Part shown: one piece after another, positions 54,275-64,000 of the stretch
Layout of the letters: every line of letters begins with the position of its first letter
Position numbering within the stretch: position 1 is the stretch's first letter
Source: Neoceratodus forsteri
Taxonomy: Eukaryota > Chordata > Ceratodontiformes > Ceratodontidae
Assembly: GCA_016271365.2 (NCBI GenBank)
Contig: CM028132.1
Coordinates: forward strand, 1,190,077,001 to 1,190,141,000
Direction of reading: 5' to 3'
Length of the DNA: 64,000 nucleotides
Program-made: the position numbers and the translations under genes
The notes under the pieces: generated by a model
What the model was told of the DNA's origin: nothing
What the model saw: the letters and a program-made list of their open reading frames with translations, nothing else
Databases searched by the model: none

Positions 54275-55700
54275 TGTAACCCCCTAGCCATTTTTCTCAG
54301 CTGGCACCCCCCATGGTTTTGTAATGTCTTTGTCAAATCCAGAACAAGCACCAGTGCCCTATACATGGCATGCAATTTACTCTTGGTAGACTTACTAAAA
54401 TGATACCACCCCTAGCTTTAGAGTGTATCCCAGTCTCATTATCTAAAGGACAGGGGGTTGGGGTACAATACTAAAAAAATTAACCTTTATGTTTACAACC
54501 AGGGGTCCAGGGGAGAGGATGCTAAGTGTACACTAGACCTAACTGCTGAGGGACCCCAGTAACATTCGCACAGAAGCAATAAGCTGAATGTCCAAAGCAG
54601 TAACTGGGATTGTGCAGTATGGCTTTATTCATAGATGTTACTAAAGCACAAGTGGACCCCCAGTGATTGGTCATTGCAAACAGGTACACACTTTTTCCAG
54701 GAACAGATTTTCCAGGCAGTACAGTTTTCCACAGAAACATCTCTATCCATTTTCCAAAGTGCTCATGGCTGAACCACATTCTTTAGCCATTTCCAAACAC
54801 ATTTCACAGTGTAAACTCGTGACCTGAGCCACATACTTAAATTTTATCCTGGGCATTGGCTTCTACCCAGGGGACCATGGCACCTATCAATGAACCAGTT
54901 AGCCCTGCATTGAAACTCCAGATGGTGTTCCTCCCACCCTTTGCCTCAAATACAGTTTCTGCCATTCCTTCAGGATTACACCAAAAGAAGCCTTCAATCC
55001 CCACTGAATTGCTAAAGACTCCGAACTTTACTTTAAATGAGTACACTAAGGTGAAACAGGGGTCCTGGTCGGTGTACTCTAGCCTTATCTTGGGCATACA
55101 CACCCCAGACAACCTCCCAAAATGAGAACTTGTCTCCAGTTCTGTAATCACAGACTAGTTGCTCCTTCCTCCTAGTCCTGAAAAGGAACAACAGAAAGGC
55201 ACCTTTTCCTCTGGTAGCTCGTCAGATTCCATTCACAGTCCTTCTCTCAGGCAGCTGTAAAACTTCAGGACCTTCAGGGGATTGCCACTTGGATCCACGA
55301 GACATTGCAGTCCCTCTCACCCCCCCGAAGTGAAACTAAGAGTCCTGCTGGAGAACCACCACTTCACAGGCAAACCGAGGATTTTACCAAACTAGGGTGA
55401 GAAATGACATGGGCTCTCTTTTCAGAGCCCCACTGAAGAGACCTCCTGCCGCTCTGACACTCTAACTCAGATTAACTGAACATTCTAAGCTTCCCCTGAG
55501 CAGTGGACTCAAAAATGATTATGCTGCTGCGAGAGTTCTAAATGACATCATCATCCCTCCCTCTCTCAGGCTAGCTGAGTAAACAATGATGTCATTGTGT
55601 TTTAAAAGGCCCTAATGAGCTCCCTACCAGCTGCCTTTTCTACCTGTCTAAGACTAGTACTAATGGGATTCTAGTAACCCCAGGGGACTGGGTGGTTACA
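54275..55700 (-). mobile_element. LTR-like element (1.43 kb), second copy, reverse orientation
   Basis: On the minus strand it begins TGTAACCACCCAG at 55,700 and ends AGGGGGTTACA at 54,275. Near its 5' end it shares AGAATCCCATTA and ATGTCATTTAGAACTCTCG plus CAGCAGCATAA with the element at 35,033. Flanks ATTG and GTTG could be a 4-bp duplication with one mismatch. It could be a solo LTR; no second copy in the same orientation bounds the nearby Gypsy pol. Divergence from the 35-kb copy is large outside shared blocks. Confidence 0.65.
54530..55151 (-). pseudogene. Decayed unknown ORF inside the LTR-like element (copy 2)
   Basis: The minus-strand frame 55,151-54,837 (104 residues) contains E-G-M-A-E-T-V-F-E-A-K-G-G-R-N-T-I-W-S and ends at an E-A-N-A block. 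The frame 54,779-54,522 contains L-P-G-K-S-V-Y-L-F and N-H-W-G-S-T-C-A-L. The corresponding blocks in the 35-kb element are G-M-A-E-Y-E-F-G-N-K with G-G-R-P-P-I-W-S, P-G-R-K-C-V-F-Y and N-P-W-G-S-I-F-A-L, in the same order. The protein is not recognised. A polypyrimidine tract plus AG (TTGTTCCTTTTCAG) lies just upstream, so splicing is conceivable. Confidence 0.5.
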
Positions 55701-55917
55701 CAATCAGACAGAGAAGAGACAGGAAAGAAGAGAATAGAACAGACCCTTGCGTTTAAACTCTTTCTGCATAACAAATGGAGCAGGGCATTTTCAACCCTTT
55801 TGTAGCCTCTACCTGGGGTACAACATGGGGTATCAGCCTGATGATGCCTGGGGCTGTTACCATTCAGGACAAAGAGTAAGTAAGTTTATGTGTTCAGCTT
55901 TTTGCCATTACAAAGAC
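55701..55917. other. Unassigned DNA between LTR-like element and LINE C
   Basis: No family recognised. Ends at the left TATAAC of LINE C. Confidence 0.4.
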
Positions 55918-55923
55918 TATAAC

Positions 55924-57901
55924 AAATAAAACAATAAATTACACACAGAAATACATGACATAACACATATTATATACAGTCAATAAAAAGATAAAAAGGA
56001 GAAAAAAAAGCTTGTGCAATTAATTCTGCATTTACCTATTTTCATATAAAAGATCTAATTTAAAGTCATATTATCATTTTTTTATTGCACAAGAAATCCT
56101 TGTATATGCTTGTTCCTTATATTTTTAACTTCAATAAGGAATATTGCCAGTTCATTTAGTATTTCAAAATTTTCTGAATTGAGCGACAGATCTAGTATAA
56201 ATCTGTTAGGCATGTATAAGGAACCAATATATTTTCCTAACCTTTTATTACGGAGGTGTTCATACCAAGGACATCTTAAAACTACATGTTTAAGATCTTC
56301 AGGTTCTTCTAACTGACAATAACAATTGCAGGAGATACTTTCCTCTTTATTGTTTCTTGCCTTAATCACATTACTCAGGAAGACTTCAAACCTAAATTGG
56401 GTAATTATACTTCTAAATTGAGGGCTTTTTACTATATCTAAATACGGTTTTAAAGTATGTTCTCTCATATTATTAGTGAGTCAACTGGCCACTTTTGAGT
56501 TTTTAATTGCTTCTAAATCCATTGATCGTGCTTTCTTTTAAAGTGCTTATTACAGTTTTAGTATAAGCCTCATCTAGGCATATTCCCTTTTCAACCCAAT
56601 TCATCATGTATTCTAAATTTGCATTCTGTAGGATAGTTCTAACGTTTCCTAGCCAATTACTTTTATTATGTACCAGACATTGCATTTTTTCTTTGACACT
56701 CTCCCAATATGGAATTTTTCCCTTCTCTTGTTAGTTAGATCCAATAATTTACTTGTCTTATACAGATCATATCTGAGAGTCTTATCTGCCCTAACTCTGC
56801 TCTAACAAGTGCACTAGCGGTGCCATTGGGAACCTTTATTAATTCTTTGTATGTTTTGTTCAGTATACCTTCCAACTTGGTTGTATTTTCATTCCCCCAG
56901 ATTGCTGTAGCATAAAGAACCCGATTAATCATATTCGCATTTTTTGCCTTAATCATCGGCAACACTGTGTTGCCACCATGGAGATAATTAAATCTCTTCA
57001 GGGCGTTCAGTGTACTCTGCAATTTTTAATGCATGATTCCCTATGCTTGTTCCATTTGAGATTTTTCGATAGTGTTACTCCAAGATAGTTGTATTTGTTC
57101 ACAAATTCCAAGTTTTTATTCATAAGCTGGAGTACTCTATATTTTTTCTTGGTTCCAAACACCATTACTTTGGTTTTCTTTATGTTCAGCTTTAAATTAT
57201 GCTCTAAACAGAGCATTTCCATTTTATCAAGGGCTCTCTGGAGTCCTAAACGGCTTGTTGATATTACGACTAAGTCATCAGCATATGCCAGTACGGGAAT
57301 TCTAGTTTTTCCCACTCGGTGGGAGTGAAAATCTGGGTTGTCTAGGGCTACAAAATTATTATTTATGTATATATTGAAAAGGATTGGTGCTAAAACGTAC
57401 CCTTGTCCAATGCCTATTTTGGTTTGCACTTTATTAGTTAGTAATCCTGTTCCTGTGTATTTTATTTTTGCTGATGTTTCACTGTAGAGTCTTTGTATTA
57501 ATATGATTAGATTCTTATCGATTCCCATTTCCCTCATCTTTTTCCATAGTAACGTTCTCAATATTGTATCGAAAACTGATGTAAAATCTATAAATGCAAC
57601 AAATATAGTTTGCCCTTTTATATTGCAATATTTATCTATAATATGATGGAGTAAAAAAAACTGATTCACCGTTCCTGTCTTTTTCTGAAAGCCAGCCTGT
57701 AAGTCAGATATACTTTTATGGTTTTCTAGCTCCATCGTAATTCTATTTAAAATTAATTTAGCATAAATTTTAGCAATGGTGTCAATTAGGGCAATAGGTC
57801 TATAATTTACCAGATCTACGTGCGTACCTTTTTTATATATAGGAACTATATGACTCCCTATCCAACTATCTGGTGTAAATGCATACATGACCATTAAGTT
57901 G
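55924..57901 (-). mobile_element. LINE C (clade unassigned), 5'-truncated
   Basis: TATAAC flanks it at 55,918-55,923 and 57,902-57,907. The minus-strand frame from about 57,895 reads P-D-S-W-I-G-S-H-I-V-P-I-Y-K-K-G, N-Y-R-P-I-A-L-I-D, G-F-Q-K-K-T-G-T-V-N-Q and A-F-I-D-F-T-S-V-F-D-T-I (usually D-x-x-K-A-F-D-T-V). It continues with G-I-G-Q-G-Y-V-L-A-P-I-L-F (usually G-C-P-L-S-P), V-L-A-Y-A-D-D-L-V-V-I and N-K-Y-N-Y-L-G-V-T-L. Frames at 57,022-56,735, 56,685-56,503 and 56,468-56,082 continue it, the last with a C-N-C-Y-C and K-H-V-V-L-R-C-P zinc-type block. The tail is AT-rich. An Ingi/Vingi- or R1-like placement is possible but unproven. Confidence 0.8.
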
Positions 57902-58555
57902 TATAACCTGGTGCACTCAGGACATACTGTGATACCCTGATCCACACAGCCACTCTCCAAAGCAAATGACACTGCAACACAGATCATTCCTTCCTTCCTT
58001 CCTTCCACAGGATAAACTAGACAGCCCATTTTCACACGCGACCAGTTGTCCAGAATACATACAGAGTACAAAATACAGACAGAGAATCACAAGTACAAGG
58101 TGATTAAATAATACTCCCTGCAAGAAAATCTAATGCAAAAGGAGTAGCAATTGATTTTAAAGGAGGGGAAGGAAAAAAAACGAGACAACATGGAAAATGG
58201 GAGCAATGGGGTAACAGTCAAAAACATACACCCTAAATGTCCACAACGAATGCCCACCTCCACTAGTCCTACCATCCCCAAAAATGGGTGCAGCCAACTG
58301 AAATACACGTCAAAGGCCTTGCAAGGGCAGTTTATACAGTTGCAGTGAGTACCTCACTAGGAACACAGCTCATGGGAACATACCAAATTGTTTCAGAAAC
58401 AAAAGCAAAACAAATTTAAAAGGGCCCCTATTTGTAATTCATTAGAATTGGACCTGATTGCCTCCTCAGGTCTTCTGCCTGTGCCTAACAATCAAAAACA
58501 GTCCTGTCCAGGACTTTACCCTCTGTCCTGTGTAGCTAGATGAAAACCCCAGTTG
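57902..58555. other. Unassigned DNA right of LINE C
   Basis: It contains a short TTCC microsatellite at about 57,987-58,005. The open frame that runs from here into LINE C is a chance fusion across the insertion boundary. No other feature seen. Confidence 0.4.
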
Positions 58556-58559
58556 CAGA

Positions 58560-59003
58560 CCCCAGTAGTTATTCGTGGTTCCCTAGTGTTTTGGGTACCT
58601 CCATTCCCTCCTTTAGCAGAGCAGCAGAAATGCGGGACTTGGCTCCCATCTGAAATGGCTGTATTCCCTGGGGTCATTTAGAATAGGTCACCAGTTCTCT
58701 TCTGGTTTCTCTCTCCCTCTCTCTCTCTCTGTTGCTTCAGAAGAGGGTTTCTGAGAACCCTTTTTGGCAGGCAGTAGCCTCAGTCAGTTCACTCTAGAGC
58801 TTACTGCCAAGAGTACTGTGATCTACCTATTACCAAGCATGTACCACCAGTGAATGCCTGTGATACTGGTTGCTTTTTTAATCTAAGCATTATGTACTGT
58901 ACTGTTTGTTTGCTGTGATGTATTGCTCTCTTGACGAGGTGCCTTTGTAAATGAGTCTATGACTCAAAGGTCTGTAAACCGATGATCTAATAAATAAATA
59001 AAG
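58560..59003 (+). mobile_element. L2b LINE 3' end
   Basis: It ends with GTGCCTTTGTAAATGAGTC, TATGACTCAAAGGTCTGTAA and an (AATA)n run. The tail at 60,925-61,004 (ACCCTTTGTAAAAGAGTTC, TTACTCAAAGGTTGTTTCCG, then (AATA)n) has the same design, so both are 3' ends of one LINE family. No coding part is visible; the 5' limit is uncertain. Confidence 0.6.
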
Positions 59004-59344
59004 AGAGGAAAGTCTCATGGGCCAAATTACCCCTGATCCACTACCATGTCATTCTTCCTCTCAGTTCTGGACACAACTGCTTCTTTTTCAAGTTAAATAC
59101 TATGGTGTGCACATGCTTCTGCAGCTTACGTGGACTACAGCTTCTGGAAGCTAATGGCTGTCCAGCTCATAACTTCCCTGGTCACTCAGACCAACAAAAC
59201 TGAGCCCAGAGCCTTGACTTCAGTCTCTATAGGATACAGAACTCAGTTCCTTATTGGTCAGATTGTTCCCGGGTGAAGCATACTTCACAGTGTTATCATA
59301 GTGTAGCTTGGTTTACATGCATGCGTTCCAGCAAACCTGAGCTC

Positions 59345-61004
59345 CTTATTGGCTCATATTTGTAGGAACAATGAGGGTAAACTGGTTGGATCCATCTTTA
59401 TTGACCTGATGAAGGCCTTCAACACGGTCTGTCACCCCCTCCTTCTCAAGGAACTACGGGCCCTTGGGCAGGCCTCCAACACCATCCAGTGGTTTCAAGA
59501 TTACCTTACTGGAAGGTCTCAAAGGGTTGGAACTGGACTAAAAGTTTCTATCTCTCGGGACATAGTGCTTGGAGTTCCACAAGGGTCCATATTGGGTCCA
59601 TTGCTGTTCAGACTCTTTTTGAACACACTCCCGGAGGCATGTGCCAGCAAAATTATCCTCTACGCAGATGATGTGGTGGTACTCGGCAGCAGTACCCACA
59701 CTGAGACCCTGCAGGCTTAGCTGCAGTCCACCTTTCCAACAACTGGAAGTCTGGTTCAGCCCTTGTAGGCTGTTACTTAATTACAAAAAAAAATCTATGC
59801 TCCTTTCTAGCCCTCAGCTAAAGAGGAGGTACCCCATACTAACAGTTACTGACAACAGGTTCGCCCTTCTAGAACAGGTTCATTCCTTTAAGTACCTAGG
59901 CGTGATAATAGAGGATACTCTCTCATATGGCCAGCATATTGACCAGGTTGTGAAGGCAGTAAATACTAAACTCAGGGTACTTTATCAGCACAGGAAAAGC
60001 CTCACTACTAATGCTCTCAGGCTGTCCATAAACACCTCCGTTCTCTCTGTGGTTGACTACGGCCTGGTGGCCTACGGAGCAGCAACTGATACCACCCTCA
60101 AGAGGGTAGTCATGGCTCTAAACTAGGCCTGCAGACTGTTACTAGATGCTGACCGGCTCACACACACCTGTGTACTTTATGAAAAAGCAAACATATTAAG
60201 CCTCGAGAATAGAATCTCATACCAGACGTGCCTCCTAGGTAGGAAAGCCATGCTAGTCCTAACTCTTCCCTGTATCACCGACCTAATTATCTTGACCAAC
60301 TCTATGTACAGGACCAGGAATAAAGAAATATACCCATTCTGTGTCCCTTTGCGAAGGACAGTTCTTGGACAAAGATCCTTCTCCTACCATGCCCCACTGT
60401 GGCTCAATGAGATCCCAGCTAACACTCTAAATGCTGCTCACCCTAGAACCTTCAAAGTTGAACTTTAGCAGTTTCTACTGCAAAAGAATGTCTGTGAGTG
60501 CTAAACTGTTCAGAGTGGGTCTCCAGAGCCTGCACCAACCCTGCCTACCAGCAACTCCTCATGGACTCACTCACACAAGCCAACCCTCCCCACTCCTGCC
60601 CCCCCAGACTCTGGTACCTCATGCTTCGTAGCTCTTATTCCGCTAGTGGTTGCGCTCTCTCATTTGTCTCATGCCTTATGCAGTGTGACAATGCTCCTCC
60701 TGGGCTGCTCTATCCCCACGCTCCATTCACTAACCACTTTCTCCCTATTCTACATTTTCCTCTCTCTCATATACTTCCTTATGTCATTCAGCACTTAGTA
60801 TTAAACCCTTAATGAAACTCATAGGAAACTCTTAGCTGTTTTCTATGTTTTTGCTGCTTCCTATACTGATAATTCAACCATGTCTGTATTTGTACTGTGA
60901 ATTCAATTATGTCTGTATTTGTACTGTTTAATGGACGTGGACCCTTTGTAAAAGAGTTCTTACTCAAAGGTTGTTTCCGAAATTCCAATAAATAAATAAA
61001 TAAA
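59345..61004 (+). mobile_element. L2b LINE, 5'-truncated copy with RT
   Basis: The plus-strand frame 59,349-59,720 starts mid-RT: G-S-I-F-I-D-L-M-K-A-F-N-T-V, then G-V-P-Q-G-S-I-L-G-P-L-L-F and an intact Y-A-D-D-V. After a frameshift, 59,740-60,126 gives V-H-S-F-K-Y-L-G-V-I-I-E-D and a thumb domain. The frame 60,250-60,468 has the C-terminal S-F-S-Y-H-A-P-L-W-L-N-E-I-P and T-F-K-V-E-L. The 3' UTR ends in (AATA)n at 60,988-61,004. L2-like by residue pattern and tail. Confidence 0.85.
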
Positions 61005-62356
61005 AGCAACACTCAGTGTGACTCTGTCACCTTCTGAGCAGTCCTCGTGGGATCAGAGCTGTAGTGGTGCACAGCCACAGCTGTGCTTATTTACATTTCC
61101 CTTATTTCTTAGCCCTGAGGGGCCGTGTTTACAGTGCCTTTGCCACACTGCCTGCCCACTGGCAAGGAAGGTGCTCTACATTGTGTGTGCGTTGCCCATT
61201 GTGGGATTGGAACACAGAGAGGAGAGCCTGCAGTGGAGCTGCTGTTTCTCACTCCCTTCTCCCTTGTGCACATGTTCACACCTGCAACGGTGCTCTGGAC
61301 CAGGTGGTTCCTGTCCCTGACCTTGCCGCCTCCTTGGGGTGAAGAAAATGTTGCATGCCGGATGGTACTTTCTTCAGCATGGTCTTGGCTTTGCAGCAGA
61401 GTCTTGGGGTTGAGAGCACACGTCACACCATGCAGCTGCAACCACACAGACAGTAGGAGCTTTGACTTGACTCCTGCCTGGCAGCTGTCTCCATTCCCTC
61501 CCTGCTGGTTCTCCAGCAGCAGTCCATTCCTTGGGAGACATGAGGGTGACAATGAGGATCCTGGTCTGCAGAGAGGTGACAGCAGGGCCCAAGAGCCAGT
61601 ACAGGTATGCCCTCAGGATCCAGAGGGAGTTTACATTTGGAAACTCAGTATCCCTGTATTTAGATATTTATATCCAATTGCTATTTATATGCCAGTTGAT
61701 ATTACTGATATTATTGCACTGATGTATGACTATGTAGTCTAGTTAGAATAGAAATACAGGTTAAAATCACTAGGATTCTATCCTCTGACAACTCTTCTGA
61801 ACACATCACTGGGTTCTGCTTATGTCAGCATGTTCTTGTGTGGTTCTGCCCTCCTGGATGTATCACTTGAGGCATACACTTTAAAAACAAACACAAATGG
61901 GTTGTGTTTTTGCTTTCTCTGTGTTAGTACTGACTACTGAACCTGCCCCCCCATATCCATTGTAAATAAAACCCCCACTGAGTCATGATGAGCAGCAACA
62001 ATAAGGTTTCACATTCTTTGCATGACACCATAATATGATCAAGCAGTTCTAGATGTTGCCGAAAGAAGTTGAAAAATTGCTGCCCTGTTTATTGCGATTG
62101 GGTAGTGGACTAGTGATTATCATCTGTCTTATAAGTTAGCTATTGTATTTTCCTGCCCATATCTTGCCCAACCCCCTTCCTCTGTGCAAATGAGTTGTAT
62201 ACTATATGTCAGTGATGTCAATGGATGTATCACCATGCTTAAGAAAATACATTTGAATTTGACAACAGTTGATGAGCACAGTGTTTGTTCTATAGGCAGT
62301 CATTCAAAGATGCTAAAGCAGGCTAGTCCACCGGCACAGCGGTGGAGTTTCCGGCT
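61005..62356. other. Unassigned DNA
   Basis: GC-richer to about 61,600, then AT-rich. A 205-codon frame at 61,125-61,742 overlaps others in different phases and shows no domain, so I do not call a gene. Could include single-copy sequence. Confidence 0.4.
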
Positions 62357-62545
62357 TAGGAGGCAGTATAGCGCAGTGGTTTAAGGCTCTGAGCTGCAAA
62401 TCTGGAGACCTGGGTTTGAATCCCACAGCCCCCACTTGCATACTGTGTGACCCTGAGCAAGTCACTTAACTTCCTTGTGCTCCCAGGTTGTACCTGTAAA
62501 CAAGCTTTCAGCTTAGTGTGTCTCACCTGGTTAAAACAATTTGGA
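62357..62545 (+). mobile_element. tRNA-headed SINE with L2a-like tail (copy 2)
   Basis: Head: GCAGTATAGCGCAGTGG (A-box-like AGCGCAGTGG) and TGGGTTTGAATCCC (B box). Core: ACTGTGTGACCCTGAGCAAG and TCACTTAACTTCC. Tail: CTCCCAGGTTGTACCTG, AGTGTGTCTCACCTGG, then an A run to about 62,551. It matches the copy at 18,546-18,760 along its length. It resembles MIR/CORE-SINEs in layout, but I cannot assign a named family. Confidence 0.85.
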
Positions 62546-62555
62546 AAAAAAAATG

Positions 62556-63012
62556 CTGACATCCTGGGTTCAGGAACGGACCCAGGACTTGGAGGGCTGG
62601 CAGGGGGCTGAAGGATGGAGAGCCTATAGCGATGTCTCTCCTTCTCCAGAGGAAGGGGGGGTGGGTGAGAGACTAGTCCAATACTGATCCCTGTGGAGGC
62701 TGGGGATCAGTAGCGACTGGCGCCAGCTTGGTGGAGAGGCATGCAGACGCATTGTGTGCTTGATGCATGCTACGTGATTGCCGTTATGCCTCCCGAAGGT
62801 ACAGCTTATAAAATTCGGATGGTCTGCCTCCACTACATGATGTCCACTCCATGGAGTGGACCTCATGCTGCTACCTGGGCTCCCAGTCCCAGGTCACCCC
62901 CTTGTCTCTGTCAGGGGAATTGGGACCTCCTGGCAGCCCTGCCCCGGGCTGGGGGGATAAGCCAGGTGTGTTTGGGAGCTGGCAGCACAAAGCACAGAGG
63001 GATGACCTGACT
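62556..63012 (+). repeat. Dispersed GC-rich repeat R, copy 1
   Basis: CTGGGTTCAGGAACGGACCC, GGAGGGCTGGCAGGGGG, GAAGGATGGAGAG and CTCTCCTTCTCC recur in order at 63,890-64,000. The function is unknown. The right limit is where CR1 coding sequence begins. Confidence 0.6.
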
Positions 63013-63845
63013 GATGGGCACGGATGTGAAGAAAAACTTCCCAGCATTTCCCCTTATCCTGCCCCCCTCCAATATCATATCATGCTCCCTCATCCTTGTA
63101 CAACTCTTGTACCGAAAGATGTCCCCCAACTGCACTTTGTTCAAGCCTTTGAGATATTTGAAGGTCTGTATCATATCCCCCCATTCCCGCCTCCCATACA
63201 GTGTATACATATTGAGGTCTTTTAATCTGTCCTCATATGTTTTCTGATGCAAGCCTTGCACAATCTTGGTTGCCCTTCTCTGGACCACCTCCACCCTGTC
63301 TATGTCCTTTCGAAGATGTGGCCTTCAGAACTGGACTCCATAGTCTAGGTGAGGCCTCACCAGTGTTTTGTACAATGGCATCACCACCTCCCTTCTCCTG
63401 CTAGAGATACCCCTTCATATGCACCCCAACATCCCACTAGCCCTCTCCACAGCCTTGTTACACTGTTTGGCCACCTTTAGGTCATCTGAGATGATAATCC
63501 CTAAATCCCTTTCTTCCATGGTGACTGTCAGCACTCCCCCCCCCCCATCCTGTAGCTGTCCATAGGGTTTCTTCACGCCAAGTGCATGATTTTGCACTTC
63601 TTTGCATTACATTTTAATTGCCACACTCTTGACCATTTTTCCAGCTTTTCCAGATCCCTCCTCATTCTTTCGACCCCCTCTGGACTGTCTACTCTGTTGC
63701 AGATCTTGGCATCATCTGCAAATAGGCAAACCATCCCCTCCAGCCCTTCAGCAGTGTCACTGATGAAGACATTAAGGACTGGCCCCAGCAGTGATCATGA
63801 GGCACCCACTGGTCACCCTCCTTTCCTCAGATTTGATCCCATTTA
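63013..63845 (-). pseudogene. CR1 fragment lacking both ends
   Basis: The minus strand reads, from 63,790 down, a C-L-F-A-D-D-A-K-I-C-N-R-V catalytic block (usually A-D-D-T-K) and W-Q-L-K-C-N-A-K-K-C-K-I-M-H (63,600 region). Then come E-R-D-L-G-I-I-I-S-D-D-L-K, R-R-A-T-K-I-V-Q-G-L-H-Q-K-T-Y-E-D-R-L and K-F-F-F-T near 63,030. It stops before the W-N-x-L-P end and 3' tail. The bases on both sides belong to the same repeat R. Confidence 0.85.
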
Positions 63846-64000
63846 GGCCGGCCACCCGGCATGGTTGAATTCCACTTGTGGCGCTTGGCGATCTGGGTTC
63901 GGGAACGAGCTCAGGTCGTCGGAGGGCCAGCCGGGGGGAGAAGGATCGAGCGTCCCACGACTGCTCTCCTTCTCCGGGAGGAGGGCGCGGGATGTCGCCA
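63846..64000 (+). repeat. Dispersed GC-rich repeat R, copy 2, at window edge
   Basis: CpG-rich. CTGGGTTCGGGAACGAGCTC, GGAGGGCCAGCCGGGGGG, GAAGGATCGAGCG and CTCTCCTTCTCCGGG correspond in order to 62,574-62,660 of copy 1. The many CpGs, against TpG/CpA in copy 1, suggest this copy is younger or unmethylated. It continues beyond the window. Confidence 0.65.

Noticed and set aside
54275..55700. This element as the 5' LTR of the adjacent Gypsy pol
   Set aside because: Pol sequence begins only about 250 bp inside it with no gag, no matching same-orientation LTR is found beyond the RNase H end, and 4-bp flanks suggest an independent solo insertion. Not excluded, but unsupported.
57900..58071. N-terminal extension of the LINE C frame
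   Set aside because: It lies beyond the TATAAC flank and has no LINE resemblance, so it is host DNA read through the insertion border.
61125..61742. 205-codon plus-strand open frame
   Set aside because: Overlaps other open frames in different phases and on the other strand, no recognisable domain, composition consistent with chance in a GC-richer patch.
62357..62440. Functional tRNA gene
   Set aside because: Only an A box and B box are recognisable. The stems do not pair as a cloverleaf, and the sequence continues into a SINE core and tail.
1..64000. CRISPR arrays, bacterial operons or prophage
   Set aside because: No regularly spaced repeat-spacer units, ribosome-binding sites or dense collinear genes. 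Content is clearly eukaryotic repeat DNA.

Overview
This window looks like repeat-dense nuclear DNA from a vertebrate. The clues are several LINE clades side by side (L1, Tx1, CR1, L2/CR1-group and at least one further LINE), tRNA-headed SINEs including one with a Meta-type core, hAT- and Harbinger-like MITEs, a Ty3/Gypsy pol remnant, and long AT-rich non-coding DNA with microsatellites. That mix fits a large-genome non-mammalian tetrapod, with an amphibian such as a caecilian as my guess (low confidence). I found no convincing host protein-coding exon, rRNA or tRNA gene. Almost every long reading frame belongs to a retrotransposon or is spurious.

Layout. 0-5.4 kb: an L2-like 3' end, an 82-bp minisatellite and unrecognised DNA with a perfect 20-bp hairpin. 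5.4-11.2 kb: an old LINE ('LINE A', + strand) broken up by a Harbinger-like MITE, L2a fragments and a 2.4-kb L2a copy that itself holds a 735-bp L1 insertion. 11.2-21.3 kb: L2a 3' ends, SINEs, MITEs, microsatellites and a 2.8-kb inverted repeat whose right arm holds a 1.49-kb GC-rich insert. 21.9-31.6 kb: one L1 on the - strand with its poly(A) and target duplication, split by an L2/CR1-group LINE (between EN and RT) and by a CR1 (inside ORF1). 32.4-37.2 kb: a LINE endonuclease fragment and a CR1 split by a 1.55-kb LTR-like element. 39.8-54.0 kb: a Gypsy pol split by a Meta-type SINE, which is itself split by two head-to-tail Tx1 LINEs; one Tx1 carries a CR1 fragment and a hAT MITE. 54.3-55.7 kb: a second LTR-like element. 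55.9-64 kb: a third LINE type, L2b copies, a SINE, a CR1 fragment and a CpG-rich repeat at the edge.

The parts do not form a pathway. They form an insertion history readable from target duplications and from host-element reading frames that resume across inserts. The most notable points are: (1) two tandem Tx1 elements whose junctions all lie at the same short motif of one SINE; (2) two divergent LTR-like elements, 19 kb apart, that carry decayed remains of the same unidentified protein; (3) a SINE whose 3' tail resembles that of the local L2a LINE; (4) the compound inverted repeat; (5) an L1 with adjacent CRE and ETS motifs at its extreme 5' end. All boundaries were read by eye and may be off by a few to tens of bases.
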